From NCBI RefSeq assembly GCF_029227915.1, contig NC_079875.1, positions 15,803,001 through 15,867,000 on the forward strand: a stretch of 64,000 nucleotides of DNA, given 5' to 3'. Each line of letters starts with the position of its first letter. Position 1 is the first letter of the stretch. Source of the stretch: Hydractinia symbiolongicarpus (lineage: Eukaryota; Cnidaria; Hydrozoa; Anthoathecata; Hydractiniidae). Made by a program: the position numbers and the translations under genes. The notes under the pieces were generated by a model. That model searched no databases and was not told where the DNA came from. It was given only the letters and a program-made list of their open reading frames with translations. Positions 26,032-38,300 of the stretch are shown here, piece by piece.

Positions 26032-28325
26032 ATGGGAGATGAAGATCCACAATATGATTCGTATGAAGGTATAATGTTCTATTATTTCTTTACGGTTTTA
26101 CATTGTCATGCAACTTTCTTAATCCTTTCTTGCTTCATAATCAAGTAAGTAGAAAAATTTCTAACGCGTGTTGTTGTTTGTATTCAATCCTATATTTAGT
26201 TTAAAGCATCCTATATTTGTTTGTTTATATTTTAGAATCAGAAAGTCTTGGTCCGGCCATACTCTATCCAATTATCGCCTCGGTTTTCTCAGCTTTCTGT
26301 ATAATTTCAATTGCTGCATTTTTGTTATCAAGCCGAAAGTGCTGTAAACAGAGAAGATACGACGATCCGGAGTCTGCATTATTAAAAGAAAGACTACTAA
26401 AGGAACAAAAGCGAATGTCAGGATACAAATTTAAATTCCCATTTGGAGAACGTCCCTTATTTTCATCTGTTATGCAGCAAGAACAGAATGACATTGCTGA
26501 AGAAGTGAAAGAGAGCTATAAGTCAATTTCAACAAATGTTAACAAGCCAATCATATGTTGTCCGAATAAAAAAACTTCGTACGTCTACAATCCTAAGGAG
26601 TTAGGATCAAGTTCAAAACATTCTCTTAAAGAAACACATTGTATGAGCAATCAAAAGACTCCTCGTCATATCAGTATAGAGAAGGATTCGAATGTTAAAC
26701 GTTTAAATTCGCCATACAAATGCACCGAAAATGAGTTCATAGACAGTTTAGAAAAGAAATTGTCGCGTAGCAATAAAAAACAAAAAACGAGGTCTTCGGA
26801 AAAGAAGGCAAAAAAGAAATTTTTTACTGAATCAGAAATTGAAAATACTGAAGACTTGAAATCATTGTTTTTCAACAAATGGATCAGACACACAGATTCG
26901 GGCAAGCCACCTGATTTAAATAGTGAATTACACTCGTATCATTTTAAGCATGATTCTAGTTGCGATGATGTTGAATCTGTGTTGACGTCGATATCAAGAA
27001 TGGATTCATGCCGAATGCAGAAATTGAGAGATTCAAAATTTTACCAAAAACTAATTTCACAAATGGATACAATTAGTGCAGTAGATTCTCCTTTCGAGGA
27101 AGACAACATGGAACCTGAAATTATAAACGAAATTATTGTTACTAAAACAGGAAAACATCAAACTAATCAGAATTTAAGTCATGACGAGATCATGCAAGTT
27201 GCAATTGCCGATGGAAACGTTGCTGAAGAATGTAATCCCAATGACAAAATTTGGATTAGTTCAAAGAATTATGAAACGCAGAATGTGGAAAGTGTTTACA
27301 CTTCAACAAATCTTGAAAATAAAGATAATATTCCAACAGCAAAGGAACTTACAGATCGAAAAATCATTCAGCATATAATAAAATCAAATAGGAATGCCAC
27401 ACATACTAGAGGAAATCTTGATGAACGAAGTGGTAGTCTTTTTAAGATTGTCAGGCCATATATTTCTGATGGGTCGTTAAGTGAATCTAAACAAACACCA
27501 AGTGACCTATTCAAATCAACACGAGATGATAATGAACTTCAGGAAAGTGATATTACCAAATCTCAAATAATACAGAAAATGATACAAGTGAAAAATCGCA
27601 AGAAATCATACCTCGAAGTAACACATTCTGATTCTGAAATCGAATCTTCTACGAAATCAAAATTTGCGCCTCATCCTACTTTGATGAGGCCAAAAAGTTT
27701 AGACTTAAAAAGAAAGAACACGGACCTTAAAATCGAAGTTCATTTCGACAGTGCGAATTCGAAAAAGCTGCCAAAGAAAAGTGCGAATGTCTCCATCGAC
27801 GAATACTCAAGTTCTTGTTCATCCAGATCTTCTTCTGTAACTACATGGCAAGAGATTGATGAGAATATGAAGAATGAACAAGACAAATCACACACTCACA
27901 ACAAGTCTTTATACAAAACAACAGAACAAGAGAACTCGTTTTGGAGTCACACAGGCATCTCATCATCACATTTTTCGACACTTTCAACAGTTACTTCAAT
28001 AGGAGACCGTTCCAACACAGAAAGGCAACGTTATCGTACACCAAAAAGTGGCAGACACACAGATAATAGAAAAGCTTCCGGAGATTACTCCAGGTCCGGA
28101 TCACATCGTTCAAGACACCGGTCTAGCCCGTATGGCAGCTACAGTGGATCACATCTCAACTCGTCTTTTACTTCTGATGAATCAACGCATAGTAAAAGCG
28201 CAAGACATTCTTTTAATTCATACCTGTCATCAAATGTGACTCCTAAACGAAACAAAAAGAAAAGTAATACAGAAGTGAGCGGCATATTTTGGAAACCTCA
28301 GCAAACAAGTTCAGGTTACTCATAG
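26032..28325 (+). CDS. Single-pass membrane protein with long disordered tail, family unknown
   Basis: Two exons: 26032-26068 (MGDEDPQYDSYE plus one base) and 26236-28325, joined in phase 1; 708 residues. A short acidic N-terminus is followed by one hydrophobic segment at about 17-43 (AILYPIIASVFSAFCIISIAAFLL), then SSRKCCKQRR, so the basic side and probably the whole C-terminus face the cytoplasm. The tail is low-complexity and rich in Ser, Lys, Asn and Asp/Glu. Runs such as SSSCSSRSSS and many basic-plus-Ser sites suggest heavy phosphorylation. Two similar motifs, RKIIQHIIKS and SQIIQKMIQV, are spaced through it. The adjacent Cys pair after the membrane segment could be palmitoylated. I recognise no domain. 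Codon-level openness over 2 kb and a clean splice make it a real gene; function is unknown. Confidence 0.85.
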
Positions 28326-29181
28326 TATTCACATTCCTGATGAGTGAAATCATGTAGTTAAGTTGGGCTATCCTTCTGGAATAACCATCACGCATGTCAT
28401 CATATACCAGGTATACATCTGTAAATTAAATACACACAGAACATATAAACACATCTAAAATTGTTGAACATATCCAGTTGGAAGTAAAGATTGTATTAAT
28501 ATATATTCTATGAATATAAAACAAATGATATGAATTACTAATTTTCCTTTCTCATATCTACTATGCCATGGTATAGTAACGCAATTTAACTTAACATTGG
28601 CAGAATTTATTTCTGTAAGACAATTATGGTCCCCTATTTCGATCTGTTTCCAAGTAAGAATTAAGGTTAGTCTTGGACGGGTTTAATGATTCCAGTTAAT
28701 ATTCAGTATAATCTGCTATAACGTAAGCCATTTCTTTCTGAGTTCATTGCTAACTACAATTCGAAGTCATTGCGATCTGTATTTGGCCACAAGCTGAATC
28801 ACCCAAACAAATATTTTTTCCTGTTCTTTTTCGGCCTTAATTATTCGTATTCTGGCCAGTAAAACATAGTAAAATGAAAAATAGAGCTCCTGGCTGAGTT
28901 TCAAAGAAATTTTCTCGGACGATCCTTGACAAATTATATTGGATCAAGGCGGCACATTTAAAAGGCTGTTTCTACAAGTATTTCTGTTGCAGATAACAAT
29001 TTAAACTCGCCGAAGGTCACTCGACTGCGTATACTTAGGATTTTAAGTTATTTGATTAGATCCAAGCTCCTAAAATGTGTTACTTTGTTGCTGGCGTCAA
29101 CAATTGCTGGCGTCAACAATATGACAATTTTCCGGGATTTTTGCGCGCTGTCTTGGATTATTCCATAACTTTTTTGCATGT

Positions 29182-29238
29182 TGATCGATCGATCGATCAC
29201 TCCGACTAGAGTCGATCGATCGATCACTCCGACTAAAG
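29182..29238. repeat. Two-unit tandem repeat with (GATC)n
   Basis: Two copies of a ~29-base unit consisting of GATCGATCGATCACTCCGACTA and a short spacer. It is nearly self-complementary through the GATC runs. Confidence 0.8.
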
Positions 29239-31964
29239 TACTATGAACGCTGCTCACCTACCTGCGCATCTAAAAAAGCAGCGCTTTAAGCAGAAGTTTA
29301 ACGAGCTGTTGCTTTTTTACAACTTTGTAAAAAAACCGAAAACGTGCCTGTACATTACCGTGGAAATCTACTTAGCAATCTCGACTAAACTCTCTATCTC
29401 TAAAAAAAAATCTCACAATGGGTCGAAAATAAGGAGAGGTTATTGTAATCTACGACACTCAAAACGAATTAGACAAACTACACAATGTTACAATTTCCCT
29501 CTCGCTATCTATTCTCAAGCACTCTCAAGGCTCGAATGACAAAAAAACAACAAACATTATATCAAATACTATTTTTGTTTTGACACGTGGCTTCTTTTAT
29601 ATTTATTTACACACGTGATTCCATCGCAGTTAGTAAAACGAAGGAAAATCTGAATAAAAACGCCATTGTTCAAGAATAAGACTCTGCGTTTCCTAATGAA
29701 ATGACACATTGATAAGACGCTTAAGAATTGTAATTAATATTTGATTAAAGAGCTTCTCTGTAATCTTTTTTTCTTCAACTAACGTTTGAAAGATCATTCG
29801 GGAAATCCGGCATGGAATGTCATATTAGTGGTTTGACATGAATGCATGAAATACAAATCAAGGATCTTAGGTCTTAATGTGGTTTTAAATCGACAAAATC
29901 AACCATTGAGACTTTATAGCAGGAGGCATTGTTAAAAATTTGTTATTCTGCCAAATGGTTTTTTTAACTGTTTTGTCTCGCCACATTATTTGTAATAGAA
30001 AATCTATTTGCAACTACTTAAAAGTCATACAAAAGATATTTTTAAAACAACACAAGAGATATTGAAGCCATTTAAAGCCATCAGCTCATCTGCTTTTGTT
30101 TTGAAACAGAACAGTTGGGATTGATCAGTAGATTAAGGAACCTACAAAGCGATTCAACTTTACTGTTTAATTACGCGAAGGTTTAATGAGAGAAAGGTAT
30201 TTTTATTTATCTGTTGGTGTTATTCATACTGATAATCCATAGAGTGAAAGCTTGGTGATTGGACAACACTGTTTTGGTAAGAGTGTTCAGTGAAGGCAAG
30301 TTACACATCGTTCTCATTACACTATTAGCATATCTAGCCCTCTTTTAAGTCATACAACTTATGCTAACATCTGACTATAGATGACTAACTGCGGAATAGC
30401 CTTACTAGCTTAGCATTCGAGAATCAGTATCTCAATTTCCTGGTTTGTTTCTTATTCAAGGCGTTTGGCTAGTTCGGCGATTTCTTAGTTTCGACAGAAG
30501 CTTTTAACACTTCAGGAATGCCCTTGCGGTTCCACCTGGCAACGATAGGCAGGGTAAAGCCTTTGAGATTAGCAAGCCCAACCACATAAACACATACCAT
30601 GCTACTACTGTTATCACATAAATTATTGGACTAAGATGATAATAAGTCGAACCGGAATGTGACCCTTTTCACAGGTTATTAAAATAGTATTTTACTGTGT
30701 TAACTGTTTGACGTTTCAAACAAAGATTGGCATCTGCGATAAAATTCTAACGGTCAGAACCAATTATCTCTTTTTATATAATACTGTCTCCCAAACAACA
30801 AACATTTATTGTTTATTACAATTTTTTTTCTATTCTCCTGATTAACTGTCATGATTACCTATATTAAAATCTATTAATCCCCAATTGGAAATTAGAAGTT
30901 TGCACAAAAGCTGCTGTATATGCAAAAGAAAAGATAGCTGCAACTGAGTCATTGCTTAGTTTTTAAAGGCTAGTTTCTAAGCGCTTTATTGGTACTAAGA
31001 TCTGCAATCTTCTAGAACGTGTGTATTGCAATAAAAGACTGTGATATAAATATATATCTATCTAGTTACGGTAAGTTGTGAGTAGCTATATTTTATTCCT
31101 TACCAGCTAGTCTTATGTATCTTTGAACCAGACCTAGCGTATGTTTGCTCTCTATACGTTAACATCTATCTATGGTGATAAATTGTTAACTGGTATTCTA
31201 GTAGCCCATGTACTAACCGTTGCAAAACCTATATATTCCTTAACCAAATTTTCTGGTACATGTTCCAAATTTTTACGTGATGTGTACGATACGTAGCTAT
31301 TTGATTTGAATTTAGCACGTAGGGGATTTTATTGTGTCTAATCATAAAAGGTTGTATATTCTATGGACATTTAAAAAGTTTTAAATTTCCATAGAATATC
31401 TGATCATATTTTCAGTTACTATTTTCGAACATGTCCGCCATTGACCGTGTTGAATCTTTATAAATCTTTTTTCTGGCGTGTACAAAAAATATGTCCGATA
31501 TATAGCTGTTGCCGGCTGACTATATGTTTTTTTATGAGAGAAGCTTGCTCGTCATATGGCCAGCAGTCACCTTAAGAGAATGTTCACAAGATTAAATGCG
31601 ATATTTAAAAAATTCTTTGTTCTCTGAATTTAAAATTGCCACAACATTTTTGTATGATCCAGGGGTAGTTTAGAGCTTCGATTAACACATTGGTACGTCA
31701 TTCAATTTTGTTCGTAATCAATTCTGTTATCTATGGTATTTGATGCATTCATAAAAGGATGATGATAAGTGAAACTTCAAATCAGTTATTTTTCTTAATA
31801 TTATATTTTGCGTCATAAATAAGTTCGTATTTGGCATACGTCCCTTGATAATGAGTCAAAAATCCATTTAAGTCAAATTTTTCATAAAGTAAACAAAATC
31901 TTTGGCATAAGAAAAACATGATCAGGAAAAACATTTTTATACAGAATAACAAAACATGCAAAGA

Positions 31965-32120
31965 CAGATCGAGATGGTGTAGTGTGGTGGTAAAGCGTTC
32001 GTAATCATAAAATGCAATTCTCAACTTTAAATTCTCAGATGAACTTTATATGTGGTGTCGTCAGTTCACTTAGTCCACCTACTGACAGTTAATTGGTTGG
32101 TGTGGTAGGTTAAAGCTTGG
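31965..32120 (+). mobile_element. Possible tRNA-derived SINE
   Basis: TGGTGTAGTGTGGTGGTAAAGCG resembles an A box, followed by GTTCGTAATCATAAAATGC, which matches GTTCGCTTCGTAATCACAAGG in the element at 35.8 kb. The B box is weak. Boundaries are approximate. Confidence 0.4.
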
Positions 32121-32385
32121 AGGAAGAAAGATATTTTTCTTCCTTCAAGGTTAAAGCAACGCCATACCAAATTTTGGCGGTGAATGTAACTTAGTTGTAG
32201 AAGGAAGGAAAGGATTGTCAACCATCAGGGTAGGATCCTTAGAGACGGTAAAACAGTACAATTCACCAAGAAGGTTTTATCTTATGGTTTAGACAATAAA
32301 TATTTTTGGCGAGTATTTTAATTTTAGACTTATCACACAACGTTCAGATTTTGAGAAACAGTGGCAGAACTTTTAGGGCTTACTT

Positions 32386-35300
32386 ATGGGAAGCATTTTT
32401 ATTATAGGAATCCGTCAAGTCATGGTTTGGAAAGCGCTAATCAGTGTTATCTACATCCTCATCTCTCCATGCTGCAGCGCTTATCAAAGCAAGTTGTTTA
32501 AAGATGTAGCCCAAGGTAATACGTTTGTTAACACTCATTGAGTATGATGTCAAGCGCAATTTGCCATTTCTATCGATGGAGATTTACAGCTATCAAATGA
32601 TGCAGTGTGTCACCGTTTCACTTTTCACTTCCATTTTTACTGCTCCTTTTTACATTAACTATTAACCCCTTTAGTGATTAGAAATTTAAAAAAATATATA
32701 ATATTAACAATAATAATAAATAAGTAAAGACAAAATAATAAGAAATAAAAAATAAGAAAAAGTTCTTTTGGAGTTTAAGTCGCCTTTTCTCATCAGCAGG
32801 ATATTTGTAGGCAAAAATGCTGGAAATCCTCTCTACTCCTCTTTTGTTTGGTGTGCACAATGCCCCTTCCTTTCCTCACGTGGAAACACAGCAGAAGCAT
32901 TATCACTTTTGCAGAGCAAAAACTTGCATTAGATATCTTCTTTATATGTCGAATTATCTCCTCTTGTAGATCTTGTATATCTAAACGGTCAGCTTTCTGA
33001 ACCATATTTTTACGTTAATATTTAGATTTCAAGCATTAATTAAGCTTATGACAAACGTTCTAACAAAATGATATCCCGATATTATTAGTGACCTTTTCAT
33101 GTTGCATTTTAGCTGAATTTGCAGCCACGTTAAAAGAGTATAGTATTGCTATTCCAATTTTCTCCTTATCGAAACTTGTCGGCTACGAGGAATTATCATG
33201 GCAGACCATAAATAATCTTCAACCAGAGAAATTTTTCATCAAATTAAAGATAAAAGAAACTTCTTCAGAGATAGAACTAAGAAAAAATGACGGATTACTT
33301 CGGCATGATTTTATGATGAAAGATATAAATAAAAACAACGAAGAAGAGCGTTCAGTAGAAAGTTTTGAAAAGAAAATGGCTTGCTATTACTATGGATACG
33401 TACGGCATTATTCGACGTCAAAAGTGGCGTTAAGTATTTGTGACGGAATCGTAAGTGACGTTTAAATTTATTTAGTGTTTATTCTGGAAATAAGCGCAAA
33501 AATATTTTATTATTATTCACTTTAATTATTTACTTTAAGTCTATTAAAGCTGCAGCTTCCTTTACTTTCGCGCTTAATAGGTATTCTCGTCCCCAAACAT
33601 CTTTAAGATAAACCTTAAAACTACTTTCAAGGTTTTAATTACACTAAAGATAGTAGCGTTTCCTGTTTTTTTATTAGTTGTGAAAAGGGTTTTTTTCTTT
33701 ATAAACGCAAGTTTAATTGCCTCGACATCGAAGCTGCTGAATTACAGGCATCGCAACCAGAACAAAAATTCTGATACGCGTACCTAGATACTAAACGCTA
33801 AGACCTGCGACAAAGAATAAAAAGCGGACACTGCTATCACTTGTTCAACGAAACAGGCCTGTCATGGTTGAATTATTCCAAGGAATTTAATGAAGCTCTA
33901 TTTAAGTTAAAAGAAGTTTAGGACCATCCTATTTGTGTTTTATTCTTATTGGTTCAAATTAAAAAAAATTCTATCTTTCCACTAGTTAATAAGATTTCCT
34001 TTCGTTTAGAAAGGTTTTATTAGTTTTGAAGGCCGTGATTATCTGATGGAACCAATGAAACAACTTGGTTCAAACTTTCTTCACTTGGTTTACGAAGCAC
34101 AAGCTGAGCGCAACAGTACCCATAATCCTTTAAAGGGAAATGCATTGCACTGCTCAGCAGGACATCATCTTGAAGGTATGAAAGGGATCATTCATAACCT
34201 AAGAGTGACAAAACTAATTAGTGAGCTTATTATACTGAGAATGGAACCGCTTTTCGTCCTTAAAAAAATAATTTATGTAGATAAACATGCTGGTATCACA
34301 GCACTAGATGTACATTCCAACATAATCATCATATTTTCAAGAGATTGATATCAAAGAATAAGGATTGATGATATCTTTAATTTTTATTCTGTTTAAAGCA
34401 CTGGTAATTATCTATATAAGATACAAGTTGACAAGGGATGTTTGTGTGAGATTTTAGCTTATCTAATAAACCCCAACTAAAAAGAAAACGTGTTTATATT
34501 CAAAGCGGACCAGCCCTGCCCTGCCGAGATATTGATTAAGTTTAGTGGACCAGCCCCATCTGCCGAGATTTAATCAAAACATATGAGCCAGCAAGTTTAT
34601 ATATATAGAGCTCCATAGAATGACACGCCGTTGAACATCAAACGGCCCTATCAACATATTTTCCAAGATTGTTTGGTAACAAACTTGGGAGAGTTCTCTT
34701 GACTTCTTTTCTAATGAGTAACTTTAGATTAGTAGGCGAATGTTAATTTCACGTTCCTAAAAATCCGTTTTGTGGAATAGAAACAATATTGGAGTGACGA
34801 TTTTCAATTTTTTTGTCTCATTTTTTTGTTCTCGTTTATCTCGGTTTTTTAAGAACAATCTAGGGACTCAACTCACCTAACTGCCACGCCCTGTGGTCAT
34901 TTAAACCGAGATATCGGGTGGGCGAACTTGTTACTTTTGTAGGTGCTTTAAACTGAACCCACTTTTGACTCCCACACTTACATGGACTTTCTTACAGGCC
35001 AATTGCATGTACCCAAAGTAAAACTCAAGCCGGCGTGAATTTTTATTTGGTTTTAAGGGGGTATACGTTCGAGGCGAAGTGAAACTTCACACCGCCGTGA
35101 GTTCAGTTCGGTCAAGATTGAAGTGAAATCTCTACTGGCGTTAAAATTTGAATGTATCCACAATTCTGTTAACTTCTGGTAATATTTTTAGTAGGAGAAT
35201 ACATTCCCCTTCGGCATAGGCGAAATAAAATTCACTTCGAAAAATTCACCACTATAATTTATTTTGGCAAAACTTTTCACTTCGGCCTAAAATCTCACAT

Positions 35301-38300
35301 TGTCGCAAGGTACGTTTAACCAACCGCTAATAGTGTTAGCCAAAAATCATTCTTTAAAAAACCCTCAAACTAATTTACAATTTGCCACTGAACTTTAGAT
35401 TCAAATTACTTCAAGTTGAAAAGAACAATAATAACCTTTCTTTAGATGCCAGCACTCTCGCAAGCATAACACCACCTCTACGTCCATCGGTACAGAATAT
35501 CTCCCGTAAACTTACCAGAAGAAACATCGAGGAACAGAAACCTACTATTACTAAGAATAAACTTCCAGTAGCTACCATTGAAGTTTTTGTGGTGGTTGAT
35601 AAAGAAATGGCTACGTTTCACGGCAACCAATCAGTGCGCGATTACGTATTGACAATGATGAATATGGTAAGCTGATTGGTTGATTCCTGGAAATGTGAAA
35701 GAGGAAAGCAAAATTGCGAGAATTTCTTACCTTTTTATGAATTTACATTTATTGCTAGTATTTGAAATTATATCGTCCTTGCTTCCATATTATTATGTGG
35801 TGTGTGGCCTTGTGGTTAGGAAGTTCGCTTCGTAATCACAAGGTCCGTGACTTGGTCCACAGCGTGGGCATATTTAGCAAGTGTCTTTACCACAGCTACA
35901 GGTCAACCCATGCCATGTGAGGAAAATTGGCTAGGCAATGCCAATTTAGAACACATGATCCACATTGATAACAGTGTTTCCAATACTGAAGTGGCTATCC
36001 TGTATAAATATTAGGATTAATTAATGATCCTGGACACGGAGACTGTTTACGTTGACTTTATCAAGATTAAAAAATAATAACAAAGAGAAATTGATTATTG
36101 AAACAAGTATCAACTGTTCATGCACGGGCTTTCTGGCTAAATTTTGCTTTTTACAACCAGTCTCAGTAACTTCACAGTAATTTTACATCAACTCACTTAA
36201 TAGGAAAGTATTTTAACCATACGTATTCAGCGTTTAGTCGCTAAAAGCATATTAATTTTCCGCATAGTCCAGCATTTTCATTGTTTCTACGTTAACTAGG
36301 ATTTCCCGCGGCACAACTTTCAAAAGAGCTTACTGAGAGTTCGTCTGCTTGGCTACTCTATTGTTCTCTCTTTTATGTAGGTTTCAGATATGTACAAAGA
36401 TAAAAGTTTAGGCGTGTTGATAAATATTGTTGTCACCAAAATATTGATAATAAAAGATGAGTTGGTGAGTAGTTCTTTGCTGAGTACTTTAGAAACACTC
36501 CTATTTATTTTTTTTGTCCCCTAAAAATAAAGAAGTTCTGTATATGCGCGTGCATCTTTGTAGATTCCAAAAGCAGAAAAATTTATGATGTATTTATAGA
36601 TACTTATGGAACGCAAGACCCGAAAAGGCAATAGAATTGATTCATTCAGCCGCGCTGCTTCTTTTTTAAGAGAATTTGTTACTAATTTTTCCATAAATTT
36701 CATTTTTTTGGCTGGATCTTATTAATTACGATATATTTAGGTTGTCTGTTTTTTTTATATTTTTTACCTACAAGAATGTGCAAAGTCAAAAAATTGCGTT
36801 GCACAGAAACCGTCTATACAGTCGAGGTGAAAAAGGCTTTTGGGAAACTGTAAAACTCACTTTCCATAAATAAAGTTAAAACCAAGTCCTTATTTAAGCA
36901 GTCCCTTTGAAATCACACGCAAATATGTCTAACAAACGTATTAACTTTGGTTAAAATAATTCTAAAAGAAACAGAAGATGTAGCGTTAGCATGTCTATTT
37001 AGAAAAATCTAAAAATCACACACAATGGTGACAAGACTTTGTTTAGCTTTTGTGAATGGCAATTTTCCAGAAGTTTATCCAGTGGAGACAAGCAATCATC
37101 ATACGACATAGCTCTTCTCCTTACACGGTATTTTTTACTTATGCTCTTTGATACTTACTCATAACACCTTAACATGGCAGAGTGATGAGCAAAGGAGGAG
37201 GGAGGGGATTGATCAAATCATTCAAGCATAGAGACGATTTCAGCAAAAAATTAACATTTGCTAAATTTTTTATTTGAAGAAAATTATTATGTTTACAAAT
37301 TCGCGGCTCTTAATCGAACCTCTCGCTAAACCTGTTCCAAAAGGATAAGTCCTGTAAAGGAAAACTCACTGATTTAATATGCAGTCAAAACCAATCGAAA
37401 ACTTATTGCAGCGTTATGGATGGTAAACTTTATGGATGGCGTGTTTGCAAACTAGTAATAAAGAAAATACTATTTTTCAGGAAAGATGTATGTGCACATT
37501 CAGATAAACCGTGTGGAACCATAGGATTGGCATACATTGGAGGCACATGTACAACAAATCGGAAATGTGCTGTCGTTGAAGATATTGGTCTGAGTACAGC
37601 TTATACAATTGCGCACGAGATTGGACACAAGTAAGATTATATTCTAAACTTAAATGAAATACGCGTGTTTTTATTAGAAATACACTTTTTGTGTTCAACA
37701 CGGATGTTTTAAAGGAATTTTAAGATGATCGAGAGCCCTGTACATTATCAATTCGCTTTTTCCTTTTTTTCAGTACTTCATGCAGCACGTAGTGCAGTGG
37801 GTTTGTCGGCAAATCTCAGCTCTGGGAACGGCAGATTAAACCCCGCTCGCTGTTTATGCTTAACGTCGCCCTTCTTCTAGTTAACTTATTACACCAACCT
37901 CGTCCTCAGAGCTCTCTAACACTCAAGATATTTTGACGACACGGCTCCTTAATGGCCTTGGAATGAAAACCAGCCTTAAGGGTTGATGGCGAGGCATGTG
38001 CAAAACCGAAACGAAGGTTTTGAAGAAATTTAGCTGTTCTTTCAGCATTTTTACACTCATTACCTTAAAATAAAAAATATAAAAATATCTTAAGGTCCCC
38101 TTAAAATATAATAGGCGTATAAAAGCTTTCGGGGCGAGGTTGGATTATACTCGACCGAACCTTCGATAGGTTCGATCATGGGTGAACTATCTTCCATAAC
38201 AATGCTAAAGTTTCGTTGACACTATAAGAGAAATCGTTTAAGTAATTTAGCTAGTTCTTAATGTTGACAGGGCACAGACGAGGCTAATGCTTTACCAAAC

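Larger units (their letters stand above)
28326..32385. other. Intergenic stretch, no genes seen
   Basis: No ORF resembles a known protein. An ATTAAA at 28425-28430 could serve as a polyadenylation signal for the upstream gene. A GATC microsatellite is at 29.18 kb and a possible SINE at 31.97 kb. The promoter of the ADAMTS gene should lie near the right end. Confidence 0.5.

Noticed and set aside
29243-29539. 98-codon ORF
   Set aside because: Starts at the edge of the GATC repeat; composition looks random and nothing is recognisable.
34046-34348. 100-codon ORF as a separate gene
   Set aside because: The first part is ADAMTS exon 3; the rest is intron after the GTATGA donor at 34176.
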